From Osedax fenrisi (lineage: Eukaryota > Annelida > Polychaeta > Sabellida > Siboglinidae): a stretch of DNA of 64,000 nt. The notes under the pieces are model-generated. The model was not told where the DNA came from. It saw only the letters and a list, made by a program, of their open reading frames with translations, and ran no database searches. This document shows, piece by piece, positions 47,880-59,124 of the stretch; the stretch's first letter is position 1; every line of letters starts with the position of its first letter. Position numbers and translations under genes: made by a program. The stretch covers positions 29,973,871 through 30,037,870 of the forward strand of contig OZ025243.1 of assembly GCA_964019155.1 (NCBI GenBank), in the 5' to 3' direction.

Positions 47880-49054
47880 GTAACGAAGACTGGCAAGATA
47901 CTAAGGTGGGAAAAGATAGCGGAAGAAGTAAACCAACATGGGAATGACCGAACTGTTGAACAGTTAAAAAAAAAAATGACTACTATTAAATCTGAGGTTA
48001 GTAATAAATATATAATGTTGTTTACAGAGTATTTAACCTATGAGATAAATTAAAGGTATAATTAAATTATTTATTTATTAAAATATAACTAACATAAGTA
48101 TTATTTATTAAACAGACTATAAGAAACCGAGACCATGCGAGAGGAACTGGTGGGGGTGGTCCGGTAAAAAGAACCTGGTTATCGGAGACAGTAGCGCTCT
48201 TTTGGATGGAATAGAAGGTCTATTTATTTTTATATACTCATAATTAGTATAGCATGTGTAATATAGTGTATATATATATAGTAAATATGATTTGGTAAAA
48301 ATATTATTTATGAATATAATATTATATTTGATCAAATTCTTGATATTTATAACTATTTTTAAAATTAAATTGACTAGGTAGACTATCGAGTTCGAGGAGG
48401 CTAATGGAAACACCCCAACCATCAACCAGTAACGCACCACCATCCCCCAGTAACCCACCACAAACTATAAGACCCATAAACATTACACCACATTCCACAT
48501 ACAATACATCACCACCACATTCCACATACAATACATCACCACCACATTCAACATACAATATATCACCACCACATTCCACATACAATACATCACCACCACA
48601 AACTGCAACATACACTCAGCAAATACATTCAATAGATACAATAGTTAACCTAGAATTTAATCCATCACCATTAGCCACCACCCTTAATACACCACTAACT
48701 ACACCCTCACTACTAGACACATCGAATACTATAAATAATAGAAATCCCACTAAAAAAAGACTCTTCACTAATAAAAATAAAAATATGATAGAAATAATTG
48801 AATGTGAAATAAAAATAGTGAAGGAAAAGTATTTATATATAAAAAAACAAAAAGATAATATTTATAAGGAGACAGAGTATAGCGAAGAGAGAAATAAAAG
48901 AGAAAAAGAGTATAGCGAAGAGAGAAATAAAAGAGAAAAAGAGTTACATGATAGGGAAATGAAGGCGATCCAAGATAAAGAGGAAAGAGAACATGAGAAA
49001 TATGTAAAGGAAATGTTAATCTTGGATTTAAAAATTAACGGATTACAAAAATAA
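47880..49054 (+). pseudogene. PIF/Harbinger Myb/SANT-like DNA-binding protein, three visible exons
   Basis: Companion protein of Harbinger transposases; in characterised systems it binds the element ends and helps bring the transposase to the nucleus. Exons proposed: 47880-47996 (after acceptor TTTTCAAAG; TGKILRWEKIAEEVNQHGND, then RTVEQLKKKMTTIKSE), intron with donor GTTAGT, 48116-48217 (RNRDHARGTGGGGPVK, then DSSALLDGIEG), intron GTCTAT to CTAG, and 48378-49054. The last exon has a Pro/Ser/Thr-rich segment with four about 11-residue repeats around HSTYNTSPP, then a Lys/Glu-rich coiled-coil-like end with a duplicated EYSEERNKREKE. Exon 2 needs a one-base shift at an A5 run (48166-48170), so the gene is probably broken. 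The N-terminal exon was not found. Confidence 0.75.
48482..48606 (+). repeat. 33-bp in-frame repeat in the Myb-like protein
   Basis: CCACATTCCACATACAATAC recurs four times with CATCACCAC, a multiple of three, so the protein gains HSTYNTSPP blocks without frameshift. The antisense strand is also open here by chance. Confidence 0.85.
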
Positions 49055-49265
49055 ATATAATTAAAATTACTTTTTTATTTATCTAAAATATTTATCTACA
49101 AATGCGTCTCTATATGCATTTCCCGGTAAATCTGTATTCAGGGTTTCATTAGATTCGGTATCTTCATCAATTTGTATCGTTTCTCGGATTAGTTTCTTAC
49201 TTACAGCAATATTGTGTAATATAACGCAAGCTCCGATTACTTTGATTGCTCGCTCAGGTTTAAAC

Positions 49266-50320
49266 CTAAATGATGATATGATGTAAAAGTTCTATAATAT
49301 ATTTTTACATATATGTATATATATACAAATTAAGATATATTAAATGTAATTAATAAATATTATCAGTCATATATTGCATAAATTTACATGTAAATAGAGA
49401 GTAAATAAATACAATTATATAAGGCTTCATTTTATGGAAAATTAACACTAGATATATATTACTATAAACTTTTATATATAATTTTGTATAAAATATAATA
49501 TCTAACACATTATTTCTATATCGTTTATATATATAGACTACCTATTAGAAAGTGTACAGTAAAGTAAAAACTTTTTAAATATATTATGTAAATTAAATTA
49601 AATTCACATTTAATTCAATATAGGAAATTTGTTTAATTAATGTATGGAAATAATTCTATATATAGTTATGGTAAATTACATATGAACTCGATAAACCATC
49701 TAGACTAATATATTAAGGTTTCAATAGGGAATTTACCTTATCTCGGAATGGAGACAACAAAAAACATAAATTTGTATCTATAAAAAGTTACAATTTATAA
49801 ATTTTTTATAAAAAAACATGAACAATTTTAATTGTGATTTTAATATAGTATTGTTTGATTTTATAATTGTATATTATCTATCACCTACAAAATCTATAAA
49901 AATATGTAATTTTAAATTATATAGATAACATTATGTTTAATAATATAGGTAATATTTTGTTTATTTATATAGACAAAAATAGGTTTTTACCATGGTAAAA
50001 ACCTATTTTTACGGACAGGTTATTACCGGTTATTACCATAGGCGGTAAAAACCTATGGAACACTGATATATATACATAGTAAAATGTAGGGAAATCGGAT
50101 GAATCTTAAATGTAAATAGGTTTAAAACCAACAAATACTATTTAAAATGATTAATATAATAGGTATTTACTATATGTGAAGCATACTATAAGCGCTTTTC
50201 ACTGAATAAACATATAATTATGTATTACTTAGGTTATTATATATTATCTAGGGTTCAAATATAGTATCATTAACTTTTGGAATGAATTAATTTTGATTAA
50301 TAATATACGTATAAAAAAAC
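49266..50320 (-). other. AT-rich intronic DNA where the transposase Glu exon should be
   Basis: I searched both strands by eye for the missing transposase segment and saw none. The DNA is TA-rich, with an inverted motif AAAATAGGTTTTTACC at about 49975-50012. Confidence 0.6.
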
Positions 50321-50841
50321 CCTCTGAGCAGAAGTAGATGGTCGTAAAAATGGGGTTAGTAGCCACCTTTTACATGGATAACCGCTATCCCCTAGGATGA
50401 CATCCGAATTTGTCCTTTCTTCATATGCATTCCATACATCAGAATTCCTTATAATTCTGAATAAATATTAGTGTAATTATATACTATTGTCATATATTAA
50501 CTTATACTGCTTACCTTGAATCATGTACGCCACCTGGATATTGTATGACTGCATTTGAAATTCTCATGTCGGACTCGCACATGAGTTGTACATTGATAGA
50601 ATGAGTATTTTTTCTATTTACATAGATTTGTTCGTTAATTACCGGAGCTATTAAAATCATCATTTTGTTATATTCATTATAATTTTGTAATTTATATTAA
50701 AATATGTGAATAAATTTAATGATACAAATTAAATATAATGTTAATTTCGAAGGTAAGGTAATGGAAATTAGGTTTAAAACGGAATAGAAAATGTTTTTAT
50801 ATAATTTTTGATTATAAATTTATTGATATTGGTCATATTAT

Positions 50842-51162
50842 CTTGAGAGGTGTGAGAGAGAGGTGAGAGAGGTATGAGAGAGAGGTGTGAGAGGTGAGAG
50901 AGAGGTGTGAGAGAGGTGTGAGAGAGGTGTGAGAGGTGTGAGAGAGGTGTGTGAGAGGTGTGTGAGAGGTGTGAGAGGTGAGAGAGGTGTGTGAGAGGTG
51001 TGAGAGGTGTGAGAGAGGTATGTGAGAGAGGTGTGAGAGAGGTGAGAGAGGTGTGTGAGAGGTGTGAGGTGTGAGAGAGGTGTGAGAGAGAGGTGTGAGA
51101 GGTGAGAGAGAGAGGTGAGAGAGGTATGAGAGAGAGGTGTGAGAGGTGTGAGAGAGGTGTAG
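50842..51162. repeat. GAGAGGTGT-type minisatellite in a transposase intron
   Basis: Irregular repeats of GAGAGGTGTGAGAGAGGTG and variants run about 320 bp in the intron between the second and third transposase exons. The antisense strand is open by periodicity alone (Ser/His/Thr/Leu repeats) and is not a gene. Confidence 0.92.
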
Positions 51163-51671
51163 AAAATTAACCTTGTATCCTAATATGCGTGCAGTCAATC
51201 ACACCGACCACATTCGGAAAGCCCGCAATATCTTTGAATGCCACTTTTTGCCGGGCGACGTGTTCCGTTACTCTATTAAGATACACCCATTCATCAAAAT
51301 GTTGGCATATAGCGTCAGATATCTGGTGTATTATCCGACATGTTGTCGACTTATGTATGCCAATGGAGTCTCCGACGACTAGTTGGAAACTACCATTGGC
51401 ATAGTAGTAGAGAGCTATAAGTAATTTTGTCATAGGACATATCGTTGTTGAATTGTGAGATGCCCTTTCATCTCCAGTTATTTGTTCTTTTATCATCTCA
51501 AGAATTTCACGAATAGTTTCTTTGTCAAAACGATATCTTTCATATATTTCTTCATCACTGTAATAAGTTTAACATATTTACTATTAATGTAAAAACTAAT
51601 CATCACTAATGGTATATTATATATATATATATATATATATAAATATATACATTATTAGTCCTTACTGTTAG

Positions 51672-52126
51672 CAAAGATTTTGCGAAGCAAAGATATAACA
51701 CTCCCTATGCATGCAACGTAAATTTAGTAATAGCCCTAACCGCTGCTAGCAGTAGTATCGAAATCACTGAAATAGATTTAGGTTCGGCTCTGTTTGCATA
51801 CAACAATGTTTTCATTGCTCTATTAAATTACATGCAATATAAATTAGCTTTTACTCACTAAATATATACTTATAGCATTTAAAACATACATATCATATTT
51901 GTTTGTTATATATTAGTAATGAACACTTAGTTTTCATCATATAAATATTAATTTAAAGCATATTATTTAACATTTTAAAAGTGTATAGTTAAATACGAAT
52001 TTACATTATAAACAACGCATAGTTCCTAAAAGTAACCCGCTATAGGTGGCACCAGGGTATTTTGTATACAAATTCGAATTACACGATTTCGCGTAAGTGT
52101 TATATCTTTCCTTCGGAAAATCTTTG
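51672..52126 (-). mobile_element. 455-bp hairpin-ended MITE in the first transposase intron
   Basis: An inverted full-length copy of the element at 36165-36618, flanked by a perfect 7-bp duplication CTGTTAG (51665-51671, 52127-52133). It keeps the same internal landmarks with a few substitutions. Insertion enlarged the first transposase intron to about 2.36 kb. Confidence 0.95.
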
Positions 52127-52572
52127 CTGTTAGTCAGTAATATTTTACGCGTTACACTTCTATCGCTTATACATACAGTATATGTCTATGTGTGTGATAC
52201 ATATATACATATACACTTACACACATATATACATGTTTATTAGATTATGTTACATTCTTAAATAAACTAAAGGTGGGCGCAGAAACTACGCACTCACAAA
52301 ATGCCACTGCATAAACTATTAATCATATTTATTTTTATAATTATTTGATATCTAGTTTTACTTGTGTATAGTTTATTTTTGATATTAGAAATATTATTTT
52401 ATGTCACTTGATACAATAAATTAATTGGTAATAAAAGTGAATATTAATCTAACTATATATATTGAATAGATTAGTTAAAGGGTTGCAACGGACTAACAGA
52501 AATTGTATTTAAACTTATATATGTATTAAATGACTATTATTTCGATATTAACTAATGCTGATCGTATATATT

Positions 52573-52830
52573 ATTTGGTAGCCAGTAATCGCGTACGAGG
52601 TAATTTCGTAAGACTTATTAAATTTAATATATTTATAATTATAGAGTTATTATACGAATATATACAATACATTATTAAATATTGATATAATATATAGTAT
52701 TATATATATTCGTATAAGAACTGTATAATAATGAAATAAATTTAATTTAATAAGTCATACGAGATTACTAAATAAGTCGTACGAAATTACCTCATATGCG
52801 ATTACTTCGCACGAGGTTACTGGTAACGTA
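52573..52830. mobile_element. MITE-like element with CCAGTAA ends
   Basis: CCAGTAATCGCGTACGAGG on the left faces CGCACGAGGTTACTGG on the right. Inner repeats TAATTTCGTA and GACTTATTAAATTTAA also face each other. GCACGAGGTAAT is also present in the tRNA-His tandem unit (45775, 46280). Target duplication unclear. Confidence 0.6.
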
Positions 52831-52992
52831 TTATTTATATAGTTCATTATATTATACTATTACATTGTTAACCATGTTTAATATGATATGATATTATAAT
52901 AATTATTATATTAATCATATAATTTATATATTCGATGAATAATATTCATCCATATTTATATTTATTTTAACAGTTACTAATATCATATTATA

Positions 52993-53190
52993 TATGTGTT
53001 AAAATATATATTTTAATACATAAATACAAGAATATAATCTACTATTGATAATTAATAATTTAAGTTAACTTATACTAGCTTAGACGTAACTATGTGTTAA
53101 ATTATATATTTTAATACATAAATACAAGAATATATCTACTATTGATAATTAATAATTTAAATTAACGTATACTAGTTTAGACGTAACTAT
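52993..53190. repeat. tandem duplication of about 100 bp
   Basis: Two copies share TTTTAATACATAAATACAAG, CTACTATTGATAATTAATAA and TAGACGTAACTAT. Confidence 0.85.
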
Positions 53191-53476
53191 ATGATAGATT
53201 TTCAGAATTAAAATTAATTTGTTTCTAAAGTAAAATTTCCGTTAGTCTGTATACAGCAGTTAAAGTAGTTAAAATTAAACTTTATTATAATGAAATTATT
53301 TTAATATAAAATTCAAAGAATTGTTGAATTTATTATAATAATAGTATCTCATGACTCATGAGTCATGAGCATTCTGTAATCATAGTTAGGTTATTTAATC
53401 ATTTTCTAATCATTAGGTTATTTAATCAATGATTGCTCAACATTTCAAATCGCGCGCGCCTCCAACCTCCTCAATA

Positions 53477-53757
53477 AATATATCTATAGATAATTTTGCG
53501 CCTGTCGTTAGATTCCCAATATTTATAATAAATTTGAAATTTAGATGCATTAACATACGTCGTATGTTCGTATGATACGAATAATAATAGTTTTTAAACT
53601 AGCTAATTAATATGCATAATGAATTAATATATCTATAGATAATTTTGCGCCTGTCGTTAGATTCCCAATATTTATAATAAATTTGAAATTTAGATGCATT
53701 AACATACGAATAATAATAGTTTTTAAACTAGCTAATTAATATGCATAATGAATTAAT
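53477..53757. repeat. tandem duplication, 148 and about 128 bp
   Basis: Both copies contain CTATAGATAATTTTGCGCCT and GTTAGATTCCCAATATTTAT. The second lacks about 20 bp (TCGTATGTTCGTATGATACG). Confidence 0.9.
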
Positions 53758-54279
53758 ATATTACATATTAATTTAGATAATTTGTATCTATATTTATAAA
53801 CAACATCATCATATATTTTTTGACATTTTTACAAAAGCAATATGTATAATTATAATAATAATAATAACCTATTATTAATATAATAAACGTATGTTTATGT
53901 ATTATTACTAACTCATATAACTCCATTGGATTGTTTCTTTCACGGTACTCCCTTGTAAGATGTTCAGCGAAAAAATTAAATCTATCGATGTCGAATATAA
54001 TGTCCATAGTGTTAGTAAAATAGGTATAAATAGGTGATAATAATAATGTATGAAGTATAAAGGAATGAAGTATGAAGTATAAAGGAATATAGAACGGATA
54101 TAAAGTATTAAATAGATAAACAAATAATAAATACTGAAATACCCTAAATATGTGATATAAATATGGAATACACTAGGAAATAATAAATAAATTTTATTTA
54201 ATATTATTTATTATTTAGCTAACGACAGCTTTTAGTTATCCTTAAGAAATGGGTCAAAATCAACTCTGCGTATTTAATT

Positions 54280-54495
54280 TTGATGTCGGAACAACTCGAT
54301 CATCTTAGCGTAGTATTTTTATCGTAATATCATCCGAACAACCGATCGCTAGCAAGCGCTAAGGCGAATTTGTTCGCCTTAATGACGCGCGCCTACGCTA
54401 TTTATTTTTCATCCGAACAACTCAATATGGTAAAATAAGCGTAGGATAAGCGTAGGCCAATTTTATTTTATCGGAGCAACTGGCCCCAGGATCCA
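54280..54495. mobile_element. probable right end of the Harbinger element
   Basis: A GC-richer terminal segment ends CGGAGCAACTGGCCCC. TCGGAACAACT, TCCGAACAACC, TCCGAACAACT and CGGAGCAACT are spaced through it as subterminal repeats, along with GCGTAGG copies. It lies about 270 bp beyond the transposase start codon, where the element end is expected. The matching left end was not found, and the flank is not the TWA expected for PIF/Harbinger, so this is inference. Confidence 0.5.
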
Positions 54496-54651
54496 TGGAT
54501 CTTAGGATCCATGGATGATCCTATAACCTCGGAGGTTATAAGAGGAATGTAACTAACACTCATTATAATAGTATATATATAACATATATAATTGTATATA
54601 TTATTATTGATATGCTTGTAAATATATTTACATACACACACTAAAGATTTT

Positions 54652-54670
54652 GCGAAGCATCCTTACTCAA
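54652..54670. mobile_element. lone end of the hairpin-ended MITE family
   Basis: TAAAGATTTTGCGAAGCAT matches the GC-type end with its first C changed to T. No partner end lies nearby. Confidence 0.5.
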
Positions 54671-54740
54671 CAAACAATTTATTCAGAACTTTTTAGAACT
54701 TTTATAACTATAGTTATAACTATTATAATGAGAACTTTTG

Positions 54741-55764
54741 GGAAGAGTCTAAATACGCATATATGAGGCACATTTATTTTTATATTTTGGGAGAAAGTGG
54801 ATTTTATCGATCTTAATTTATAAATAAATTATAAAATAGAAACTAGTCAACTCTATTTATAATAGTTTATTTAAAATGAATTGTATTATATATAATGATG
54901 ATCAAATAAATGATTTATACATAATTTTCATTTTAACACAAAGTAATAATTGTATATAATTTGTAGGGAATAATATTCAATAATTTCGAGTGATTATTTA
55001 TATTATTTGTTTTATTCAGTAAATTAATACATATAAGTAATAATTTTAGCTGCATTACTTCCCGAGTTAGCCTATAAAAGTATATGTTCACGGTTGTGAT
55101 TAGGTTGGGTTAAGTTTTAATTTTTGTAGGTTTTTTTTAGCTGCATTACTTCCAGAGTTAACCTATAAAAGTATATTAATATATATATATATTGTTATTT
55201 TCACAGTTGTGGTTAGGTTGGGTTAAGTTTTAATTTGTGTAGGTTTTTTTTAGCTGCATTACTTCCCGAGTGAGCATATAAAAGCATATTTATTACTATT
55301 TTTATTTTCACAGTTGTGGTATAATATTATGTATTTAATATTATCATAAATATAGCTACAGCCTTAATTAAATATCCCTTACATTGTGCATACTCACTCG
55401 ACATAAAAATATCGAGTGAGTAGTGCATATTTATATTTGTTTTATTCAGTAAATTAATACATATAAGTAATACTTTTATATAATTTGTATGGAATAATAT
55501 TCAATAATTTCGAGTGAGTATTTATATTTGTTTTATTCAGTAAATTAATACATATAAGTAATAATTTTATATAATTTGTATGGAATAATATTCCATAATC
55601 ATTATTATAATGTCGAGTGAGTATTTATATTTGTTTTATTCAGTAAATTAATACATATAAGTAATAATTTGAATTTTATATTTATTTAAAAATTAATATT
55701 TCAAATTTGATCTTTGAACTTTGAACTTTGAATGTGCCTCATATATGCGTATTTAGACTCTTCC
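54741..55764. mobile_element. 1024-bp non-autonomous element, 9-bp duplication, MULE-like
   Basis: The TIRs start GGAAGAGTCTAAATACGCAT and run about 34 bp to GAGGCACATT, with an exact inverse at the right end. Flanks are GAACTTTTG on both sides (54732-54740, 55765-55773). A 9-bp duplication suggests Mutator-like elements, though GAACTTTT already recurs in the target DNA and could mimic it. The interior has three units of about 105-110 bp around GGTTAGGTTGGGTTAAGTTT (55040-55310) and four units around TTTGTTTTATTCAGTAAATT (54950-55670). No transposase. Confidence 0.78.
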
Positions 55765-55773
55765 GAACTTTTG

Positions 55774-56000
55774 AGAACTTTTGGGAACTTTGGTTCTCAA
55801 TAATTATAATGGGAACTTTTTGAGAACTTTAGTTCCAATAATATTTTATATTGAGAACTTTTTTGGAACTTTTGGAAACTTAAACTTCAACTTTAGTTCT
55901 CAATAATATCAAGATCTCCTATAACCTAAATATAACCTTAATATCCTTAATAGGCTTAATATAATGGGAACTTTTGAGAACTTTAGTTCCACTAATATTA
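55774..56000. repeat. GAACTTTT-type repeats
   Basis: GAACTTTTGRGAACTTTTGG and related short units recur on both sides of the MULE-like element (54690-54740 and 55765-56000), so the element interrupted a pre-existing simple array. Confidence 0.75.
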
Positions 56001-56061
56001 TAATATAATTCTACAATTAGTGATATCACCCATTAAAGTCATATATTTTATAGATTTATAG

Positions 56062-56125
56062 CAAAGATCTTGCGAAGCAAGATCTTTGCTATAAATCTAT
56101 AAAATTTTCCTTCGGAAAATCTTTG
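56062..56125. mobile_element. 64-bp copy of the hairpin-ended MITE family
   Basis: Flanked by a perfect 7-bp duplication TTTATAG (56055-56061, 56126-56132). The left end CAAAGATCTTGCGAAGCAAG continues so that 27 nt form a perfect hairpin with a GAA loop. The right end TTTTCCTTCGGAAAATCTTTG-type sequence forms the second hairpin. Only about 10 bp separate the two. Confidence 0.9.
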
Positions 56126-56129
56126 TTTA

Positions 56130-56785
56130 TAGTTTGGTAAAATTAAAATATAATATTACAGTGTAAACATATATGTACATATATTTTTATATTTAAATAT
56201 TTAATTTATAATTATACACATACATTTGATTTAATTATATTACAATATATAAAAACAAGAATGTCTTCTCAAAATAGTTAGTAAATAATTATTTAGATTA
56301 TAATATATATTTATCAGTTTAATGGTATTATAATAGGATATTTTAAATTAAATTAAATATATTTGATGATTGATAAATTATAATTATCAATGATAATATA
56401 ATTTTATATATAGATTTTATATACATTTTTATGAATATAATATGCTAGAATTATTGCTATACCTATTAACTTTTTTATGATTAATTATATCAAAAAAGTA
56501 AAATATGAAACTTAGGAAACCTATATTACTTTTTCATCCTCTTTCCAATGGTATTAATAATTTTATTCTAGCTAAAAAATAAAAATCTCATTGCTATACC
56601 TAGCTTGTAGATTATGATAATCATAATAATTTAATGATTGTCATAATCATAATGATTATAATTATTATAATCATTATGATTATGATTATTATAATAATTA
56701 GGTAACTAAATGATTATCATAATCAAAATGATTATCACAACCGCTTTAACCCGCTTAATCATTATCATAATCATTATTCATATTC
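56130..56785. other. AT-rich spacer
   Basis: No gene. Repeats of ATAATCATAATGATTAT form imperfect palindromes at 56610-56770. Confidence 0.55.
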
Positions 56786-56996
56786 ATTACGAGTACCAGT
56801 AAACTCGGAACACATTTAAAGTAAACTCGGACCACTTTTGAAGTAAACTCGGACCACTTATTAAAAACATAAAGAAGATTCGGACCAACCGTATAAACTA
56901 TATATTGTATATTTCTAAAATATAATATGCTTTAACCTAAGTTAAAAGTATAATTTCACTTATATAATTATATTTACATTTTAATTTAATTATTAA

Positions 56997-57035
<39 letters not shown>

Positions 57036-57800
57036 CAAATAATATATATTATTATTATAAATAAATTACAAAATATTAAAATAAATTATATTATTATTAA
57101 AATAATAATATTTACATTAATATTACAAAATTAAAAATTATAACTTAATTATAAATCAAATATTTTGCGCACATAGGGTACCAATATATTTTTTGAAACC
57201 CCGTTAAATGCAATTACAATTAATTGATAATATTTGTATAATAAGATAACACAATAATATGCAAACTGTTATATTAAGTATACTAATTAATTATATTTGT
57301 TGTCAATTTTATTTCCAATAAAATATATACAAATTATTATTAAGTTAGAAATAACTTAATTATATTTCAAATATTTTACTCACATAGGGAACCAATATAT
57401 TTTTTGAAAGCGCGTTAAATTTCAATTAGATGTAATAGATAATATGTGTATACTTAGTATAATACTAAGATAACATAATGATAAGCAAACTGTTATAGTA
57501 AGGATACATAGTATCATACTAGTATCACACTAGTATCATACAGTATGATTCATACTAGATTTATTTTTCTATTAAATTTAATTTCCAATCAGATATTTAC
57601 AAATTATTGTTAAGTTATGAATACGAAATTATAATTCAAATATTCTACACAGGGTACCAATGTATTTTTTGAAAGCCCGTTAAATTTCAATTAGATGTAA
57701 TAGATAATATGTGTATAATAACTTATTAAATAAGATAACATAATCATTATTATAATGATTATGTTATCTTATTTAATAAGTTATTATATTATAATGATTA
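56786..57800 (+). mobile_element. diverged solo arm of the foldback-like family
   Basis: It begins GTACCAGTAAACTCGGA with further AACTCGGACCACTTTTGAAG copies, then a (TA)n filler, then three tandem units starting near 57157, 57366 and 57637 (CAAATATTTT, ACATAGGG-ACCAATATATTTTTT, GCCCGTTAAATTTCAATTAG). The terminal module and the order of inner blocks (GCCCGTTTAATTTCAA, GTGTATA, GTTATAGTAA, GATTTATTTT) parallel the left arm at 31632-33525. No facing arm is present in the window. Confidence 0.6.
57714..57788. repeat. near-perfect palindrome, about 75 bp
   Basis: TAACTTATTAAATAAGATAA on the left meets its inverse after a 3-5 nt centre. It lies in the last unit of the solo arm. Confidence 0.9.
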
Positions 57801-57807
57801 TAACATA

Positions 57808-58007
57808 CATGCACTTCATGCACTTATTCCACCAATGATTCTCCTTTGTAAGTTTAGCATAATCATTATTTGTATATATTTTTTTTATATATATATTTAT
57901 ATATATAATATATATATTATATTCAAATAATATTATTATTATTTAATAATAATTATGCTAAACTTACAAAGGAGAATAATTGGTGGAATAAGTGCATGAA
58001 GTGCATG
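57808..58007. mobile_element. 200-bp MITE with TA duplication
   Basis: Arms of about 57 bp start CATGCACTTCATGCACTTAT and end with the near-exact inverse, flanked by TA (57806-57807, 58008-58009). The interior is (TA)-rich. Tc1/mariner-type by target duplication. Confidence 0.85.
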
Positions 58008-58182
58008 TAAGTAGCCATCAATAGATAGTCTTCATCTCACTTTATAGCAACACCTTTTGAAACCTCGGCGATTATAGGAGGTATTGTTTAATAGTGAATA
58101 ATTTTAATAAAATTTATTATAATTAATATAATTTTCTTAATAATCACATGTATTGTATTTAAACCTGAAAATAAACATAAAT

Positions 58183-58254
58183 GCCGTGATAGTATAGTGG
58201 TGAGTACTTCTCGTTGTGGCCGAGAGAACCCAGGTTCGAATCCTGGTCACGGCA
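58183..58254 (+). tRNA. tRNA-His (GTG), inverted distant copy
   Basis: An intact 72-nt cloverleaf, apparently identical to the three minus-strand copies at 45.5-47.2 kb. The downstream flank (AAAGTTAAGCTGTCGTTTGA) matches all three; the upstream flank (AATACATGTGAT read inverted) matches only unit 3, so this copy and unit 3 share an origin. Confidence 0.95.
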
Positions 58255-58259
58255 AAGTT

Positions 58260-58535
58260 AAGCTGTCGTTTGACTTTGTCATGGCATATATTTTTTTTAA
58301 TAAATGTAATATATATATATATATTGGTATATCAGAAATGAGAAACAACAACAGAAAATAGTCATCTTATTTTGAAGCCATTTAGAAGAAAATATTCTAG
58401 AAATATCATTATAATTTAACAGAATATTAAAATTAAAATCTTCTAATAAATATTATTATATATATAATATATATGCATAATATGCATATATATTATATAT
58501 GCAATATATTGGTATATAATAGTTTATTGACATTA

Positions 58536-58585
<50 letters not shown>

Positions 58586-59063
58586 TGTAGTATGTAATAC
58601 ATACTATGTATACATAGTATGTAATACATAGGTATTACCTATGTATTACATACACATTAATTATTATATGTGTAAATTAGTATATATGTAATTATTCCTA
58701 TATAGGTTTACTGAATACAAATGATATTGTTTATATTATAAAATGGTAATTTGTGTACAATTTTGATTCACAATTAGTACATTATATCGCAAGTCATATA
58801 CTATATAGGAGGTGTTGATAATAGGTTCACCTTAAAATAAAATAGTAAATAAGTAATAACATGCATATAATAATACTCTATAATACATATGTAATATAAT
58901 AAGTTATTATCATTGTTATAATAAATTAATAGTAATATAGTACGAATAATTCATAATAATAATAAAATAATAATAATAAACATAGACAACTTTAATTACT
59001 ATAGTATACTTAATTACTTGTATACAAGTGTTATATTTTCGTTTAAATTATTATTCATTATAA

Positions 59064-59124
<61 letters not shown>

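Larger units (their letters stand above)
49079..54007 (-). pseudogene. PIF/Harbinger DDE transposase, spliced, missing one exon
   Basis: Minus-strand exons with GT-AG phases that fit: 54007-53913 (ATG start; REYRERNNPMELY), 51557-51172 (DDEEIYERYRFDKETIREIL; FPNVVGVIDCTHIRIQ with the first catalytic Asp), 50647-50515 (VNRKNTHSINVQ; QYPGGVHDS), 50456-50321 (WNAYEERTNSDVILGDSGYP with the second Asp; KRWLLTPFL), and 49265-49079 (FKPERAIKVIGACVILHNIA to stop). Between the last two, the family normally has the H-x-x-T-R-x-x-V-E-x-x-F-G segment with the catalytic Glu. It is not found, and the phases do not join (0 versus 2), so that exon is lost. The enzyme would have cut and pasted the element. 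The stop is about 25 bp from the convergent Myb gene. Confidence 0.85.

Noticed and set aside
48322..48615. Antisense frame with YVECGGDVL-type repeats
   Set aside because: It is the opposite strand of the repeat exon in the Myb-like gene.
50833..51198. 121-codon open frame rich in Ser/His/Thr/Leu
   Set aside because: It is the antisense translation of the GAGAGGTGT minisatellite; openness follows from periodicity.
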